Assembly: GCA_963971405.1 (NCBI GenBank)
Contig: OZ020485.1
Span: 8,990,001 to 9,054,000 of the forward strand
DNA from: Psococerastis gibbosa
Lineage: Eukaryota; Arthropoda; Insecta; Psocodea; Psocidae
DNA length: 64,000 bases
Direction of reading: 5' to 3'
This document shows positions 31,191 to 41,918 of this stretch, one piece after another. A program made the translations under genes and the position numbers. Positions within the stretch are counted from its first letter, which is position 1. Each line of letters opens with the position of its first letter. Under the pieces are notes generated by a model that had not been told where the DNA came from, ran no database searches, and saw nothing but the letters and a program-made list of their open reading frames with translations.

Positions 31191-32157
31191 CAAGTGCAGA
31201 TATAGGAGTCATGGCTTGCTATTACGAAATCGGTTAGTAATTTCCATGAGCGGAGCAAATGTCGCGCGTTTTTATTCCTTCGACTACTAAAAAGCAGGAA
31301 TTCCCGTCATTGCTTGAAAAGCCTCGACAAAGAATACTCATTAAGAGAGGGTGGAAATGGGCGTGAGAGTTCCGCCGTTGTCAATTATATTATAGTGATA
31401 GTTATAGTATACAGTACTTTATAATATAGTTTGACTCCGAATAAAGAGGCAACCACAGCAGAGCAATACAATATAAATTATATTAATACCATACCATATT
31501 ATATAAATTCAATACAATATCAGAAAAATGAAATCAAGAGAATACTTTCCCGGTACAGTTTGTGCACAGATTATAAGCCAGAAATGAAAAAATTCTTAAA
31601 ACTCAGGATAAAATATATTAATTTATCATTAATCCCCAAAATTAATATTTTATTTAAACTAAATTAAAGAAAGTTTTTTTATTCCGAGCCTAGCTTAAAT
31701 TAAAGAAAGTTGTTTCATAAATAGACTTATTTATTTTTTATATTTTTTATCTATATTAACAGTTGCCTACACATTTCGGTTAATTTATTTTAGAATAGTT
31801 AATTCATTTAAATTAATGCCTTAGTGATGGGTTTTTTTATTTTGGGGAGGGTCATCTTTCAAAATGCCGCCTCAGGTATAAATAATTGAGAATTAAAACA
31901 ATACGGTATTTGATTTAAGTACCGCAACTGATTTCATTTTCCGGACAAAACTGGTTGGTACTCACAAAACTATTTAAGATGTATTACAATAACACTTTTC
32001 ATATTTCATGTCTCAAAAAACAAAATTAAGTTGCCATTTTGCCGCCTTTTTCAAATTTTTGGAGGGGTATAACCCCCCCCCCCCTTTGTGTCCACCACTG
32101 GCGCAGAACGTAAGTTTAAAAGTTTCACCTTGTCAATTTTCATCTTGATTCATCATT
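31191..32157. other. No gene; A+T-rich
   Basis: Very A+T-rich between 31400 and 31950. A 15-C run at about 32071-32085 precedes TGTCCACCACTGGCGCAGAA. Confidence 0.4.
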
Positions 32158-32672
32158 GAAGCTTTCCTATCATTTATATACATAGTATGTAAGGAAAGTT
32201 TTGTGATGGTCCAAATCTCAAAATGTTAGATTCCGAGATTTAAATGATTTACCCGTTTTGAGGTTTTGAATAAAATTTGACATACATATAGGTTTACAAA
32301 AATCATTACTCGGGACCATTTTATTTTATTTTGGGCACACGTATATACTGTATTTCACCGTTCTTTTTTCCCCTCTCTTCCTCTCTTGTTTCTTCTCTAT
32401 TGAACTTTTCACTTATCAATAATAAAATAGTTTTGGTTTTGAGGGTCAAGTCTTAATGCTCGCCTCTTTTGTTTATTTTTTCAATAAAGTCGTTTTCATT
32501 TCATTTTCATTTCATTTTCATTTCATTTCATGCAAACTAAATTTTTTGGGGTTTTATCCTAAAACAAAAAAAGGCTAAAAATTATTTCTCTAAAACTGCA
32601 GCCACGATTTCTTTTAAATTCACATATTGTAATCGTTATTAATGTTAATAAAAACCCCTTTCACCTTGATTG
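32158..32672 (+). repeat. R1 copy split by a retro-tail, then by the Gypsy element
   Basis: R1 landmarks at 32160-32345 (TAAGGAAAGTTTTGTGATGG) and 32540-32672 (CACATATTGTAATCGTTATT, CCTTGATTG) flank a retro-tail insert with a (TTTCA)n end at 32480-32530. The R1 word CTTGATTGT is cut exactly at the Gypsy insertion, giving the order of events: R1 first, Gypsy last. Confidence 0.7.
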
Positions 32673-33500
32673 TGTAGCGTGCAACCCTACCTTTTTATAT
32701 GTGTATCCAGTTTACTGGATATACTAAATCTTAATATTACGATTACATATCTTCTTATTATTATTTATTAAATTTTTTCAATTTATTTATTTATTTGTAA
32801 ATCCGCCATATTTGTTTTGTTCAATTAACCAACCTCCAAATATCACATTCGGTTTAAAATAAATTAATTTTTTCTATCTTTTATTATTATTCACAATTTA
32901 ATTATCGCCAGATCTTTTAAAATCACAAAATCATAAAGTATCTATTATTATTTATTTCTATTTATTAATAAAAATACTTTTATTATTATTATTATTACTT
33001 TAAAAAAGTTTTTGACGAGAGGTTGGCGGCCGGTTGAATTTGCGGTGGCTTGTTAGAAAATGTTACGAAAAAGGATGGCCGAGAATTTCTTATAACCCGA
33101 TTTGGATTTTAAAAAAAAGAAAAAAAGAAATGAGATTTTAAAGAAGGAAGAAGTCATAAGGATGATGGCTGGCAGGAGTTGTGGTGGCATGGATTTGATT
33201 TCGACGATGATGGGCTAAACCCCACCCGGAAGGGGGTGTTCGGACTCCGCTCCCTCCTCAGCCCAGACAATGTGACGATTTAGGATTGAGCCATGAGGTG
33301 ATCGCTTACTTTTTATTTATTGGAGACGCTTATTGGCCACGCTACTACAGGTGCTCTATTTTTCTATATCTTAGGGTTTCATAATTCTATCAAGAATATA
33401 ATTTCTGTTAATTAAATCTTGTTGTAATTATTTCACAACATTCATTCCTCGATCCTACAGCCTCTCCTAAAGAACCCTAAGCCGGGGAGAAAACGCAACA
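32673..33500 (+). repeat. 5' LTR (828 bp)
   Basis: Begins TGTAGCGTGCAACCC and ends GAAAACGCAACA. By eye it differs from the 3' LTR by one substitution (AATTAAATC versus AATTAATTC) and a 2-bp length change (CCTCTCCTAA versus CCTCCTAA). An AATAAA-like signal is near 32967, and a possible TATA-like TTATAACCC is near 33091. Confidence 0.95.
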
Positions 33501-34432
33501 ACGTGGGGCCCGAGGTTGTAGAATGGTTGGAATGATTGTTGTGAAATTGTTACGAACATGATAATCTTATTTTTAAATGGATTGTTGACAAAAGTGATAT
33601 TTCTAGGCTGGAACAATAGTTTTGAAAAGATATAAACAACAGTAGTTTTGAATTAGTTGTTGACAAGTGATATTAATAATTTTGGAAATGATAGTTTTCG
33701 AAAAGATAATAACAAACAGTAAATGATACTTTTTAAAATTCTTAATCATGGCATTTATATTTTTGAAAGATGTTCGCTAAGAAAAAATAGTGATAATAAA
33801 ATGTTTTGATTGTCAACAGGGCTTAGGTTACGGATAATCTTTGTGCTGTTGTGGTTATAATTACAGTTTCGTCAATTCGTCAGGGTTGAGGACGGACGGA
33901 TCCAGAGGAGTCAACATCGGTTTTATGTAATTCAATCTATAACTATTTATTTAATATTGGGCCTATATAAAAATTATCGTCATTTTACTTTAATTATGGT
34001 AAACCATTGATAGGAGTTTGTCCTTTCTGTTTGACACGGAATATATTTGACTTGTTTTGTGCAAATTGGCTCAGTTATCAGCATTGGGGTAGTTCACACA
34101 CTCTTGGTCGTAGTATTGTATGTATGGAATGAATGATAAGGAAGTATTAATTCATTATATTAATAATAAGCAGGTAGGCCTATATTGGTTACCAAAAGTG
34201 GTATAATATATACCAGTTAGTTTTCTTTAGTCGCATTCGTCTTGGGTTTGAGGAGGGGGTGTTTAGGAACACCTACTTCCCTTTTTATGATAATTATAAA
34301 TAATAAGTGTATTAATAACAATTATCGTGTGAATTACTTCACGTAAGACTATTTAATATTACGATAGACATTGTTGTGGAAAAAAAAAATATATATTTAT
34401 ATAAATATATATAGTGAAAAGTGCGAAAGATA
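33501..34432 (+). other. Gypsy leader: primer-binding region and 5' UTR
   Basis: TGGGGCCCGAGG starts at 33504, three bases after the LTR, where a tRNA primer-binding site is expected. I cannot name the matching tRNA. The rest is a 930-bp untranslated leader, A+T-rich, ending in ATATATTTATATAAATATAT just before gag. Confidence 0.6.
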
Positions 34433-35821
34433 ATGCCGCGAACCCTAATACAGTTTTTGAGTGCCACCAGTAAGGCCCGGCTAGAAGAGATCGCTGAACA
34501 GTTAGGATTACCGATAGAAGGCACGAAGGAGACCCTGAAAAAGGAATTAAAAAGCCACTTCTTAGCGACACCGGAGTCGGCAAACCAGTTTGAGGATATG
34601 GCAGACGTTACCATTGTACGGCCTCCTTACTTAGTGGTACCATTAACATTAACACAGTATCTAACCAACTGTGATGGAGAGAAGCTCGAGTCATTAGCCA
34701 CGGAAGTCGGATGTGAGTTACCGGCGGCTGATCTGGAAGAGCAACGACAATATATGAAAAGCTACGTGAATGATCATCCAGCTTGCCTAGGCGACATTGA
34801 TAAATTTGCAAATTTGCAATTGGTAAGTTCACCATTACCCGAGACTCGACCAACAGACTTGGAGCCTGAGGAAGAGCTTTCCCACGATCAAGGAGAGGAG
34901 ATACGGATGGAGAGAGTACTGAATCGAATCTTCAAGGTCAATTTAGAGTTGCAACGCGATTTCCTGCGACAGGTTCTTCCAGGGAGAAGCTCTAGGCCAC
35001 AACTAGAAATGTTTTTAAAAGAGGCACGACGACGCAACATCACGTTCACCGGTGCCGACGGGAGTCTACCACTTTTTTTTAACAAATTGAAAGATTGCCT
35101 TGCCCTTCACCCACTAACAGAAGACGAAAAACTCCGCGCCATACCTACGCTATTTGACGGGCCAGCCGCTCGGTGGTACGCCGGAAATAAGTATGCACTA
35201 TGGACCGAACTGGAAATGGCGCTGAAGAACGTTTACCTGCCGGCAGACCATCAACTCAAGTTGAAGGTCTTACTATATACTAGAACGATGGGAGAACACG
35301 AAAAGGTGGCCCACTACATCGCGGCCATGAAGGCACTGAACGACGACCTCGCAACTCCACTCAAAGAAGTCGAACTTGTACCGTTACTCATGGCTCACCT
35401 ACCCCCTCGACTGGCTAGTCTTGTAGGTTCCCAACTTACGGTATATACCTCAATAAAATCCTTTGAAATAACTTGCGTCGCGGCGGAGCACCAACTGGAA
35501 CAACAAGCGTCCTACGTTCCACCGACCAACGCTATGCTATGCAACCCGCTCTACGGTGACTTTGGAGGTTCAAGACCACAACTCCTGGCGCTGGTTTCTC
35601 CTGCCAATATGACCACTTACAAGTGTAGGGGTTGCCGCCTGTTTGGACATCGGGAACGAGACTGCCAAACCACTTCTCGTCCATTTTGTTATCACTGTGG
35701 CAAGACGGGAGTCCTATCCAGCCTTTGTACATGCCGGCCACCGAAGTTAAACAGCCAAGGGGGCGTGGCGAGGCAGGTGACCACGACCCCCGCAACCGAA
35801 CAACCTCACCAACAACAGTGA
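34433..35821 (+). CDS. gag: Gypsy Gag
   Basis: Gag forms the particle that packages the element's RNA in the cytoplasm. The first ATG in frame is at 34433 (MPRTLIQFLSATSKARLEEI), giving about 462 residues; an upstream GTG of the frame is not a credible start. The central part (LFDGPAARWYAGNK, then VYLPADHQLKLKVLLYTRTM) resembles the retrotransposon Gag capsid domain, including the GxAxxWY element. Near the end is one good zinc knuckle, CRGCRLFGHRERDC (C-X2-C-X4-H-X4-C). A second, CYHCGKTGVLSSLC, has Val in place of His. Gag overlaps the pol frame by 193 nt, with pol in the -1 frame. Confidence 0.9.
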   Translation: MPRTLIQFLSATSKARLEEIAEQLGLPIEGTKETLKKELKSHFLATPESANQFEDMADVTIVRPPYLVVPLTLTQYLTNCDGEKLESLATEVGCELPAADLEEQRQYMKSYVNDHPACLGDIDKFANLQLVSSPLPETRPTDLEPEEELSHDQGEEIRMERVLNRIFKVNLELQRDFLRQVLPGRSSRPQLEMFLKEARRRNITFTGADGSLPLFFNKLKDCLALHPLTEDEKLRAIPTLFDGPAARWYAGNKYALWTELEMALKNVYLPADHQLKLKVLLYTRTMGEHEKVAHYIAAMKALNDDLATPLKEVELVPLLMAHLPPRLASLVGSQLTVYTSIKSFEITCVAAEHQLEQQASYVPPTNAMLCNPLYGDFGGSRPQLLALVSPANMTTYKCRGCRLFGHRERDCQTTSRPFCYHCGKTGVLSSLCTCRPPKLNSQGGVARQVTTTPATEQPHQQQ

Positions 35822-38800
35822 ACAATCAGCCATCGGTGCAGATTGATTTGTCTTCTTGTGCGAACGCGCCGGACCCCCAGAAACGGTACTACATTAAAGT
35901 AGACATGGGTGGGATTCCAGTTATTGGACTTATTGACCCCGGATCGACTCACTCTGTCATCTTAAGTGAGTATTGGCATGAATTACAAAAAAGGGGACAT
36001 CACATCCGCGCGGTGTCGGCAAGCGCGACTGTTGCCAATGGGGAAGAAGCCGAAGTAGTCGGGTGTGTCAAGATCAACCTCATTGTAGAAACGGACGCGG
36101 GACCCGCAAATTGGGCAGGAGATTGTTACCTTGTGAAGCGTCTCTCTCATCCTCTAATTGTGGGGATGAACACACTGCAAGCCCTCCGAACCGTCATTGA
36201 CTTCGGACAACATCGAGTAACTCTTCAAGATGGTGCAGCCCCTACTATCATTCGTGCTGACGCTTTTTCTCTACACTGTGTGGATGAGGTGGACGTCAAG
36301 GATGTGACCATTGAAGACCCAAATATTAATGAAATGGAGGAATTCTGCCACCAGGACTTAACACCCGTTGACAGAGCCGACTTCAATGACTTACTTTGCA
36401 AATGGAAACAGCAGTTCCTCACTTCGAGTGGCAAGTGTGACCTCGTAGAGCATCGAATGTACCTGAAGGAGTTGAATACGGTGCCGGTCAAACAGCGCTA
36501 CTACCCGATGTCACCACCGGTCCTGGAGATTGTGCATCAGCAGATTAAGAAATTACTAGCAGACGGCGTCATTGTTCCGTCAGAGTCTGAATGGGCGTCG
36601 CCTGTAGTTCCGGTCCGCAAGAAAAACGGCGAGATAAGAGTCTGCGTCGACTACAAACGTGTAAACGCCTTGTGTAAATCCAATGCTTTTCCTTTACCCC
36701 GGATTCATGAGTCTCTGGACCGTCTGAAAGATGCGTATTTTGTATCTTCGCTTGACCTCCTGTCGGGCTATCATCAAATCCGCGTAGCGGATGACACCAG
36801 ACCTTTAACAGCTTTTATAGTACCCAATATGGGTCTTTTTGAACATGCCTATGCACCTTTCGGGCTTAGTACGATGCCCGCGACATTCCAGAGTCTGATG
36901 CAGCGAGTACTTCGCGAAGCTCAAGAGTTTACAATCGTATACCTAGATGATGTTTTAATATTTTCCCGTACCGCGGAACTACATAAGAAACATTTAGAAA
37001 TAGTTTTCCGACTCCTCCGTCAAGCCAACTTAAAGGTAAATTGGACAAAGTCCACGTTCGTCCGATCTGAGCTCATCTACCTCGGATATCGTGTGGGAGG
37101 AGGCATACTACAAGTCTCCGAAGACAAGGTCGTCGCGATCAGAAATTATCCAAGACCAACGTCTGTAAAGGCCGTCCGCGCCTACCTAGGAATGGTGGGA
37201 TGGTTTAGGCGTTTCATTCCGAGTTTTTCCGAGACTGCCGCCCCGTTGAACCAGCTGCTACATAAAGATACCCGTTTTGAATGGACTGAGCAACGGGAAT
37301 CTGCCTTTCAGAAGTTGAAGGATTGCCTTACGTCTTATCCTGTCTTGCGCTGTCCTGACTTCTCTAAACCATTTCAGATTCACTGTGATTCTTCGGACAT
37401 TGCAGTTGGAGCTGTGCTGATCCAAGAAGAAGACGGAGTGCCCTACGCCGTCGCATATACATCGAAAACGTTATCCAGTAGCCAGCGTAATTACAGTACG
37501 ACAGAAAAGGAGTTGTTGGCGGTACTACATGCGGTCACTACCTGGTCTTTCTACATCTGGGGAACGCGATTCACCTGTGTGACGGATCACCTGGCTTTGA
37601 AATGGATCCGAAACATTCCTAACCCGAGCGGACGTCTGGCCCGTTGGTTAGTTACTCTAAACCAGTTCGACATGGAGATCCTCCATAAGAAGGGTTCCAC
37701 TCATGTTGTTCCTGACTGCTTGTCACGAATGCAGCCTTCCACCGTCATTTCCGCCTTGACGGGAATTACTGCGCCTTTACCCGACTTTAGTACCATTACG
37801 GATCCATGGTACCTCGCCTTACGTAAGAAGATAGAACAGAATCCTACTCATTTCCCGCAGTTTCATCTTACTCCCACATCCATTTTCAAATCCGTTCGAG
37901 ATCGACTTACCAAAACCGATGATCTTAAGTTACTTGTACCATCCGAGTTTCGAGAGGAGCTGATTAAGCAGCATCACTCGTCATTACCGTCTGGCCATCT
38001 CGGAATCAATCGCACTCTCCGTCGCATCGCTGAGAACCATTACTGGCCAAGAATGGCCCGAGATGTGCGCCTCGCCGTTCGCCGATGTCTGGATTGTCAA
38101 CGCCATAAACCACGCAATACCACGCCTCATGGGCACATGCAGGTGCACCCGCCATCACTCAAACCATTTCGACTTCTGACTTGCGACTTAGTGGGACCAT
38201 TACCCCGCAGTCGCGGTGGCCATCGTTATATCTGTGTCTTCATTGACTCGTGCACAAAGTGGAGTATAGGAGTCCCATTGAAATCTGCGACTTCGAAGAC
38301 TGTCGAAGACGCCCTGTTCAATCATGTTATCATGCATCATGGAGTACCGGAGATCATACTGGTGGATAATGGATCACAATTTACTAGTAGGCGATTTAAA
38401 CAATTCTGTGAAGACCACCATATCAAAATACATTTCTGTCCGCGTTATTATCCACAAAGTAACCCAACTGAAAGATATAATCAGACAATCAAGACCGCGC
38501 TGGCTATTTACGCTAAGGATAATCACCAGCTTTGGCATTTACATTTACCATTTGTTCTGTTTGCTCTTAGAACGTCGGTAAGTGAAGCAACGGGTTTTTC
38601 TCCATCCAAGCTAGTCTATGGCAGAGAACTGCGCTCCTTTTATGAGTTGGCTGCAACTACTGATAATTCTGATTTAATGCCATTTGATCCTGTCACCTAT
38701 AATGGCACTTTGACCACTAATCTTGACGCTCTCTATCAACGGGTACGATCCACCGTAAGGAGGGCTAAACAACGACAGGCGGCACGTTATAATTTGCGAA

Positions 38801-39018
38801 GGAAAGATGTGACCTATCAACCGGGAGAACTAGTGTTTAAGGAAGATTTTCACCAATCTAGTGCTATTGATAAGAAAACAGCCAAATTTTATCCACGATG
38901 GGAGGGACCATTCATTATAAAAACAGTGCTTTCGCCAACGCAGTATGAACTGCAACGCATGAATGGTACTTTGGCTGGACGTTGGCATGTGTCTCACTTG
39001 AAATCTGTGTTGACCTAG
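35632..39018 (+). CDS. pol: Gypsy Pol (protease, reverse transcriptase, RNase H, integrase)
   Basis: Pol copies the element RNA into DNA and inserts it. The frame is open from 35629 and has no natural start, so it is probably made as a Gag-Pol fusion by -1 frameshifting. Residues are counted from 35632. The protease motif is LIDPGSTHS at about 100-108 (canonical is D-T/S-G). The reverse transcriptase has YLDD at 437-440 and the preceding FGLSTMPATFQ. RNase H starts near HCDSSD at 584 with TEKELLAV further on. Integrase has an HHCC zinc domain (about 781-822) and catalytic D852, D912 and E947, a 34-residue D-E gap. A GPF module (RWEGPFIIKTV) and WHVSHLKS end the protein. All core catalytic residues are present. 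No env follows. Confidence 0.93.
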   Translation: MPPVWTSGTRLPNHFSSILLSLWQDGSPIQPLYMPATEVKQPRGRGEAGDHDPRNRTTSPTTVNNQPSVQIDLSSCANAPDPQKRYYIKVDMGGIPVIGLIDPGSTHSVILSEYWHELQKRGHHIRAVSASATVANGEEAEVVGCVKINLIVETDAGPANWAGDCYLVKRLSHPLIVGMNTLQALRTVIDFGQHRVTLQDGAAPTIIRADAFSLHCVDEVDVKDVTIEDPNINEMEEFCHQDLTPVDRADFNDLLCKWKQQFLTSSGKCDLVEHRMYLKELNTVPVKQRYYPMSPPVLEIVHQQIKKLLADGVIVPSESEWASPVVPVRKKNGEIRVCVDYKRVNALCKSNAFPLPRIHESLDRLKDAYFVSSLDLLSGYHQIRVADDTRPLTAFIVPNMGLFEHAYAPFGLSTMPATFQSLMQRVLREAQEFTIVYLDDVLIFSRTAELHKKHLEIVFRLLRQANLKVNWTKSTFVRSELIYLGYRVGGGILQVSEDKVVAIRNYPRPTSVKAVRAYLGMVGWFRRFIPSFSETAAPLNQLLHKDTRFEWTEQRESAFQKLKDCLTSYPVLRCPDFSKPFQIHCDSSDIAVGAVLIQEEDGVPYAVAYTSKTLSSSQRNYSTTEKELLAVLHAVTTWSFYIWGTRFTCVTDHLALKWIRNIPNPSGRLARWLVTLNQFDMEILHKKGSTHVVPDCLSRMQPSTVISALTGITAPLPDFSTITDPWYLALRKKIEQNPTHFPQFHLTPTSIFKSVRDRLTKTDDLKLLVPSEFREELIKQHHSSLPSGHLGINRTLRRIAENHYWPRMARDVRLAVRRCLDCQRHKPRNTTPHGHMQVHPPSLKPFRLLTCDLVGPLPRSRGGHRYICVFIDSCTKWSIGVPLKSATSKTVEDALFNHVIMHHGVPEIILVDNGSQFTSRRFKQFCEDHHIKIHFCPRYYPQSNPTERYNQTIKTALAIYAKDNHQLWHLHLPFVLFALRTSVSEATGFSPSKLVYGRELRSFYELAATTDNSDLMPFDPVTYNGTLTTNLDALYQRVRSTVRRAKQRQAARYNLRRKDVTYQPGELVFKEDFHQSSAIDKKTAKFYPRWEGPFIIKTVLSPTQYELQRMNGTLAGRWHVSHLKSVLT

Positions 39019-39941
39019 ACTATAATATCGTGGGTTCGACTGTGTATTGTTGTGTACTTAAAATAGTATATGAAAGAAAGAGGGGGTGTACCCTACATAT
39101 TTTTTTGCTTGTTTTAGTTGTCGTCCCGGAGGTGATTAATAGTTAGTGAGTTTAGTACGACGTTGAATAGGAATGTCCTGGTTGTTTGAGTTTTGAGTAC
39201 TCCTGGACGTATTAAATTTTGGAAAATGATTCGTGAATCGTTAATGGGGGGTGAGCTTTCTATCCTTCCATGTCGATTTGCATTGGAGAATGAGGTTGAA
39301 AAGACCATGTTTGGATACCTTCTGTTCTGAGTTTGGTTTTTGGTATAGTTAGTGGATTGATCAATAATTGGGTGGGAGTTTGTTTTCGAGTGTTTGATTT
39401 ATGAGTGTGTGTGAACTCCCCAATGTGTAATTTTTTTACGGAGGGTGGTCCGCTATGACCTTTTGAGGGCGATCCTAATGCTATCGCGAGATGCTTAGTA
39501 TCGACGTTTTACGTTCTGGAACTCCCTTCTGTACTCTGTTACGATGGGATAGTCCGGTCTTTTTGGGACCGCGAAGTCCCATACCATATCTCCTCAGCTG
39601 TTCTTCTTTCTCTCTGCTCCTACAGATGGCGCCCAATCCGTGGATGGATGTTGTATGAATGGGATACGAATGGTGTATGATTGGTTTTTCCCTCTTCTGT
39701 AGCGAGGTTACCCGTCAGTGGATCGGTTAAGATGTTCTTTAGGTTTTAACCGCTCAAAGGTCTCGTACTGGCTCAGGCTAGTGTAGATCCCTTCCCGTTG
39801 TTCCGTTCTTTTCTTCTCTGTTTTTCTGGGGATCTTTGGTTCGTGTGGTGTTGACTTCTTGGGGGCGATGGGGGCTTTTCTCTCGTTTGCTTTCCTAACG
39901 AGTGTAGGTTTGAAAAAAAAGGGGGGGGGAAAGACCCTTGT
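39019..39941 (+). other. Gypsy 3' untranslated region and polypurine tract
   Basis: About 920 bp with no credible frame and no env. A polypurine tract, GAAAAAAAAGGGGGGGGGAA, lies at 39912-39931 and ends about eight bases before the 3' LTR, a little further than usual. Confidence 0.75.
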
Positions 39942-40767
39942 TGTAGCGTGCAACCCTACCTTTTTATATGTGTATCCAGTTTACTGGATATACTAAATCT
40001 TAATATTACGATTACATATCTTCTTATTATTATTTATTAAATTTTTTCAATTTATTTATTTATTTGTAAATCCGCCATATTTGTTTTGTTCAATTAACCA
40101 ACCTCCAAATATCACATTCGGTTTAAAATAAATTAATTTTTTCTATCTTTTATTATTATTCACAATTTAATTATCGCCAGATCTTTTAAAATCACAAAAT
40201 CATAAAGTATCTATTATTATTTATTTCTATTTATTAATAAAAATACTTTTATTATTATTATTATTACTTTAAAAAAGTTTTTGACGAGAGGTTGGCGGCC
40301 GGTTGAATTTGCGGTGGCTTGTTAGAAAATGTTACGAAAAAGGATGGCCGAGAATTTCTTATAACCCGATTTGGATTTTAAAAAAAAGAAAAAAAGAAAT
40401 GAGATTTTAAAGAAGGAAGAAGTCATAAGGATGATGGCTGGCAGGAGTTGTGGTGGCATGGATTTGATTTCGACGATGATGGGCTAAACCCCACCCGGAA
40501 GGGGGTGTTCGGACTCCGCTCCCTCCTCAGCCCAGACAATGTGACGATTTAGGATTGAGCCATGAGGTGATCGCTTACTTTTTATTTATTGGAGACGCTT
40601 ATTGGCCACGCTACTACAGGTGCTCTATTTTTCTATATCTTAGGGTTTCATAATTCTATCAAGAATATAATTTCTGTTAATTAATTCTTGTTGTAATTAT
40701 TTCACAACATTCATTCCTCGATCCTACAGCCTCCTAAAGAACCCTAAGCCGGGGAGAAAACGCAACA
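39942..40767 (+). repeat. 3' LTR (826 bp)
   Basis: Starts TGTAGCGTGCAACCC and ends GAAAACGCAACA, at a constant offset of 7269 from the 5' LTR until the 2-bp length change near its end. Confidence 0.95.
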
Positions 40768-40771
40768 ATTG

Positions 40772-41250
40772 TTGGAGGTCACGTAAAGCTGGCAGTCCCG
40801 GGTAGTTGCGCGTAAGAGTGTCAGAGGCGGACGCAGCGACCGGCACTGCGGGCAATTGCCCCCCCCCCCCCCGCCTTTGGAAGGCAGTTATATTCTTTGC
40901 CTCTAAAATACAAGTGTTAACTGCACTCAAAATGCGTAAAACCCCACTATTTCTGCCCTATTTTTCAAAAAAATCTTCCGGGGGAGACCCGCGGGCCCCC
41001 CTTGTGAACAATTTTATCAAATCAAATATAGGACCCTTATTGCTCGGAAAATGCGTAAAACCCAAATATTTTAGCCCTGTTGTTCTGAAATTTTCTCCCG
41101 GGGGAGACCCCCGAGCCCTCCTTGTGCACAATTTTATTAATTCCCGTAAAATAGAAACCTTGTTGCTCTGAAGATGCGTAAAACCCCAATGTTTCAGCCC
41201 TATTTTCCAAAACAATTTAAAAAGTGCCTCCCCCTTTTATGAGGTCTGAG
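40772..41250 (+). repeat. 120-bp tandem array, about 2.5 units, after a 12-C run
   Basis: The ATGCGTAAAACCCC anchor recurs near 40932, 41051 and 41174. Each unit has a CCGGGGGAGACCCxCGxGCC block and CCTTGTGCACAATTTTAT-like text. A C run at 40858-40872 precedes the array. Relatives are at 5601-6010 and 7010-7300. Frames here follow the repeat and are not genes. Confidence 0.8.
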
Positions 41251-41548
41251 ACCGCCTCTGAAGAGTGTAATAGCCCCATCTCCACTATTTGTTATAAATT
41301 TATTTATTTACTAACTTATGCTAAAAACAATAGTTAGCAGCTATATGAACTTAGTCTACACATTTCTTCTAACCCATCACTCCTACATCCAGACGCACCT
41401 ATCTAACGAAAAATGACGCCTTTCAACTGCCACAAATATCAAAGGTTGCATCATAGTACCCTACTACTACCAGTAATCGGTGACAAAATGAAAAAAAAAA
41501 TTGGACTTGACCTGCACCTAATTTTTATCAGCGCGTACTCATAAGGGT
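41251..41548. other. No recognisable feature
   Basis: Intronic A+T-rich DNA, no gene. Confidence 0.35.
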
Positions 41549-41770
41549 AACTCCCACGATCGCTTGAAAAGTTTCGGGAAGCAATACTTACGCTTAGAAG
41601 GGTGGCTCCTCGGTTAGCCATACTGGACGGCTCCACCATACAAGCGCGTCCTCATTAGGCGGCTCCCACGCTCGCTTGAAAAGTTTCGGGAAGCACTACT
41701 GTACGGCTTCGCCATGCATTAGAACATGACCGGGCCGTCCAGTATTTCTTACCGAGGAGCCACCCTTCTA
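41549..41770. repeat. Foldback/direct-repeat composite
   Basis: Inverted arms at 41596-41631 and 41734-41769 (GAAGGGTGGCTCCTCGGT / ACCGAGGAGCCACCCTTC) combine with a direct repeat of CGCTTGAAAAGTTTCGGGAA at about 41560 and 41669. Diverged single copies of the direct-repeat word are near 30895 and 31308. Confidence 0.7.
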
Positions 41771-41918
41771 AGACTCGAGTAGGATGGAGCTGGCGCGCGA
41801 CGAAAGTATGGAAGTAGGGTTCTATTGATTGCCCGAATTGCCAATTAAATTCGCAATGAAACCCAGCTTCCATAGCGCTAGCGACTACGAGCCTTCTTAA
41901 AGATCATATGAAGGTTTG

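Larger units (their letters stand above)
32673..40767 (+). mobile_element. Ty3/Gypsy LTR retrotransposon, nearly intact, recent
   Basis: An 8.1-kb element with TG...CA LTRs, gag, and pol in the order protease, reverse transcriptase, RNase H, integrase, which defines the Gypsy type. It is flanked by ATTG at 32669-32672 and 40768-40771. No env frame exists between pol and the 3' LTR. Both long frames are uninterrupted, so it may be competent, but that is not shown by sequence alone. It lies in the same orientation as the host gene's intron. Confidence 0.95.

Noticed and set aside
36225-36491. Minus-strand frames within gag and pol
   Set aside because: Shadows of the Gypsy coding strand.
39708-39953. 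Minus-strand frame near the 3' LTR as a possible env or antisense gene
   Set aside because: No signal peptide, transmembrane segment or motif; it crosses the polypurine tract.
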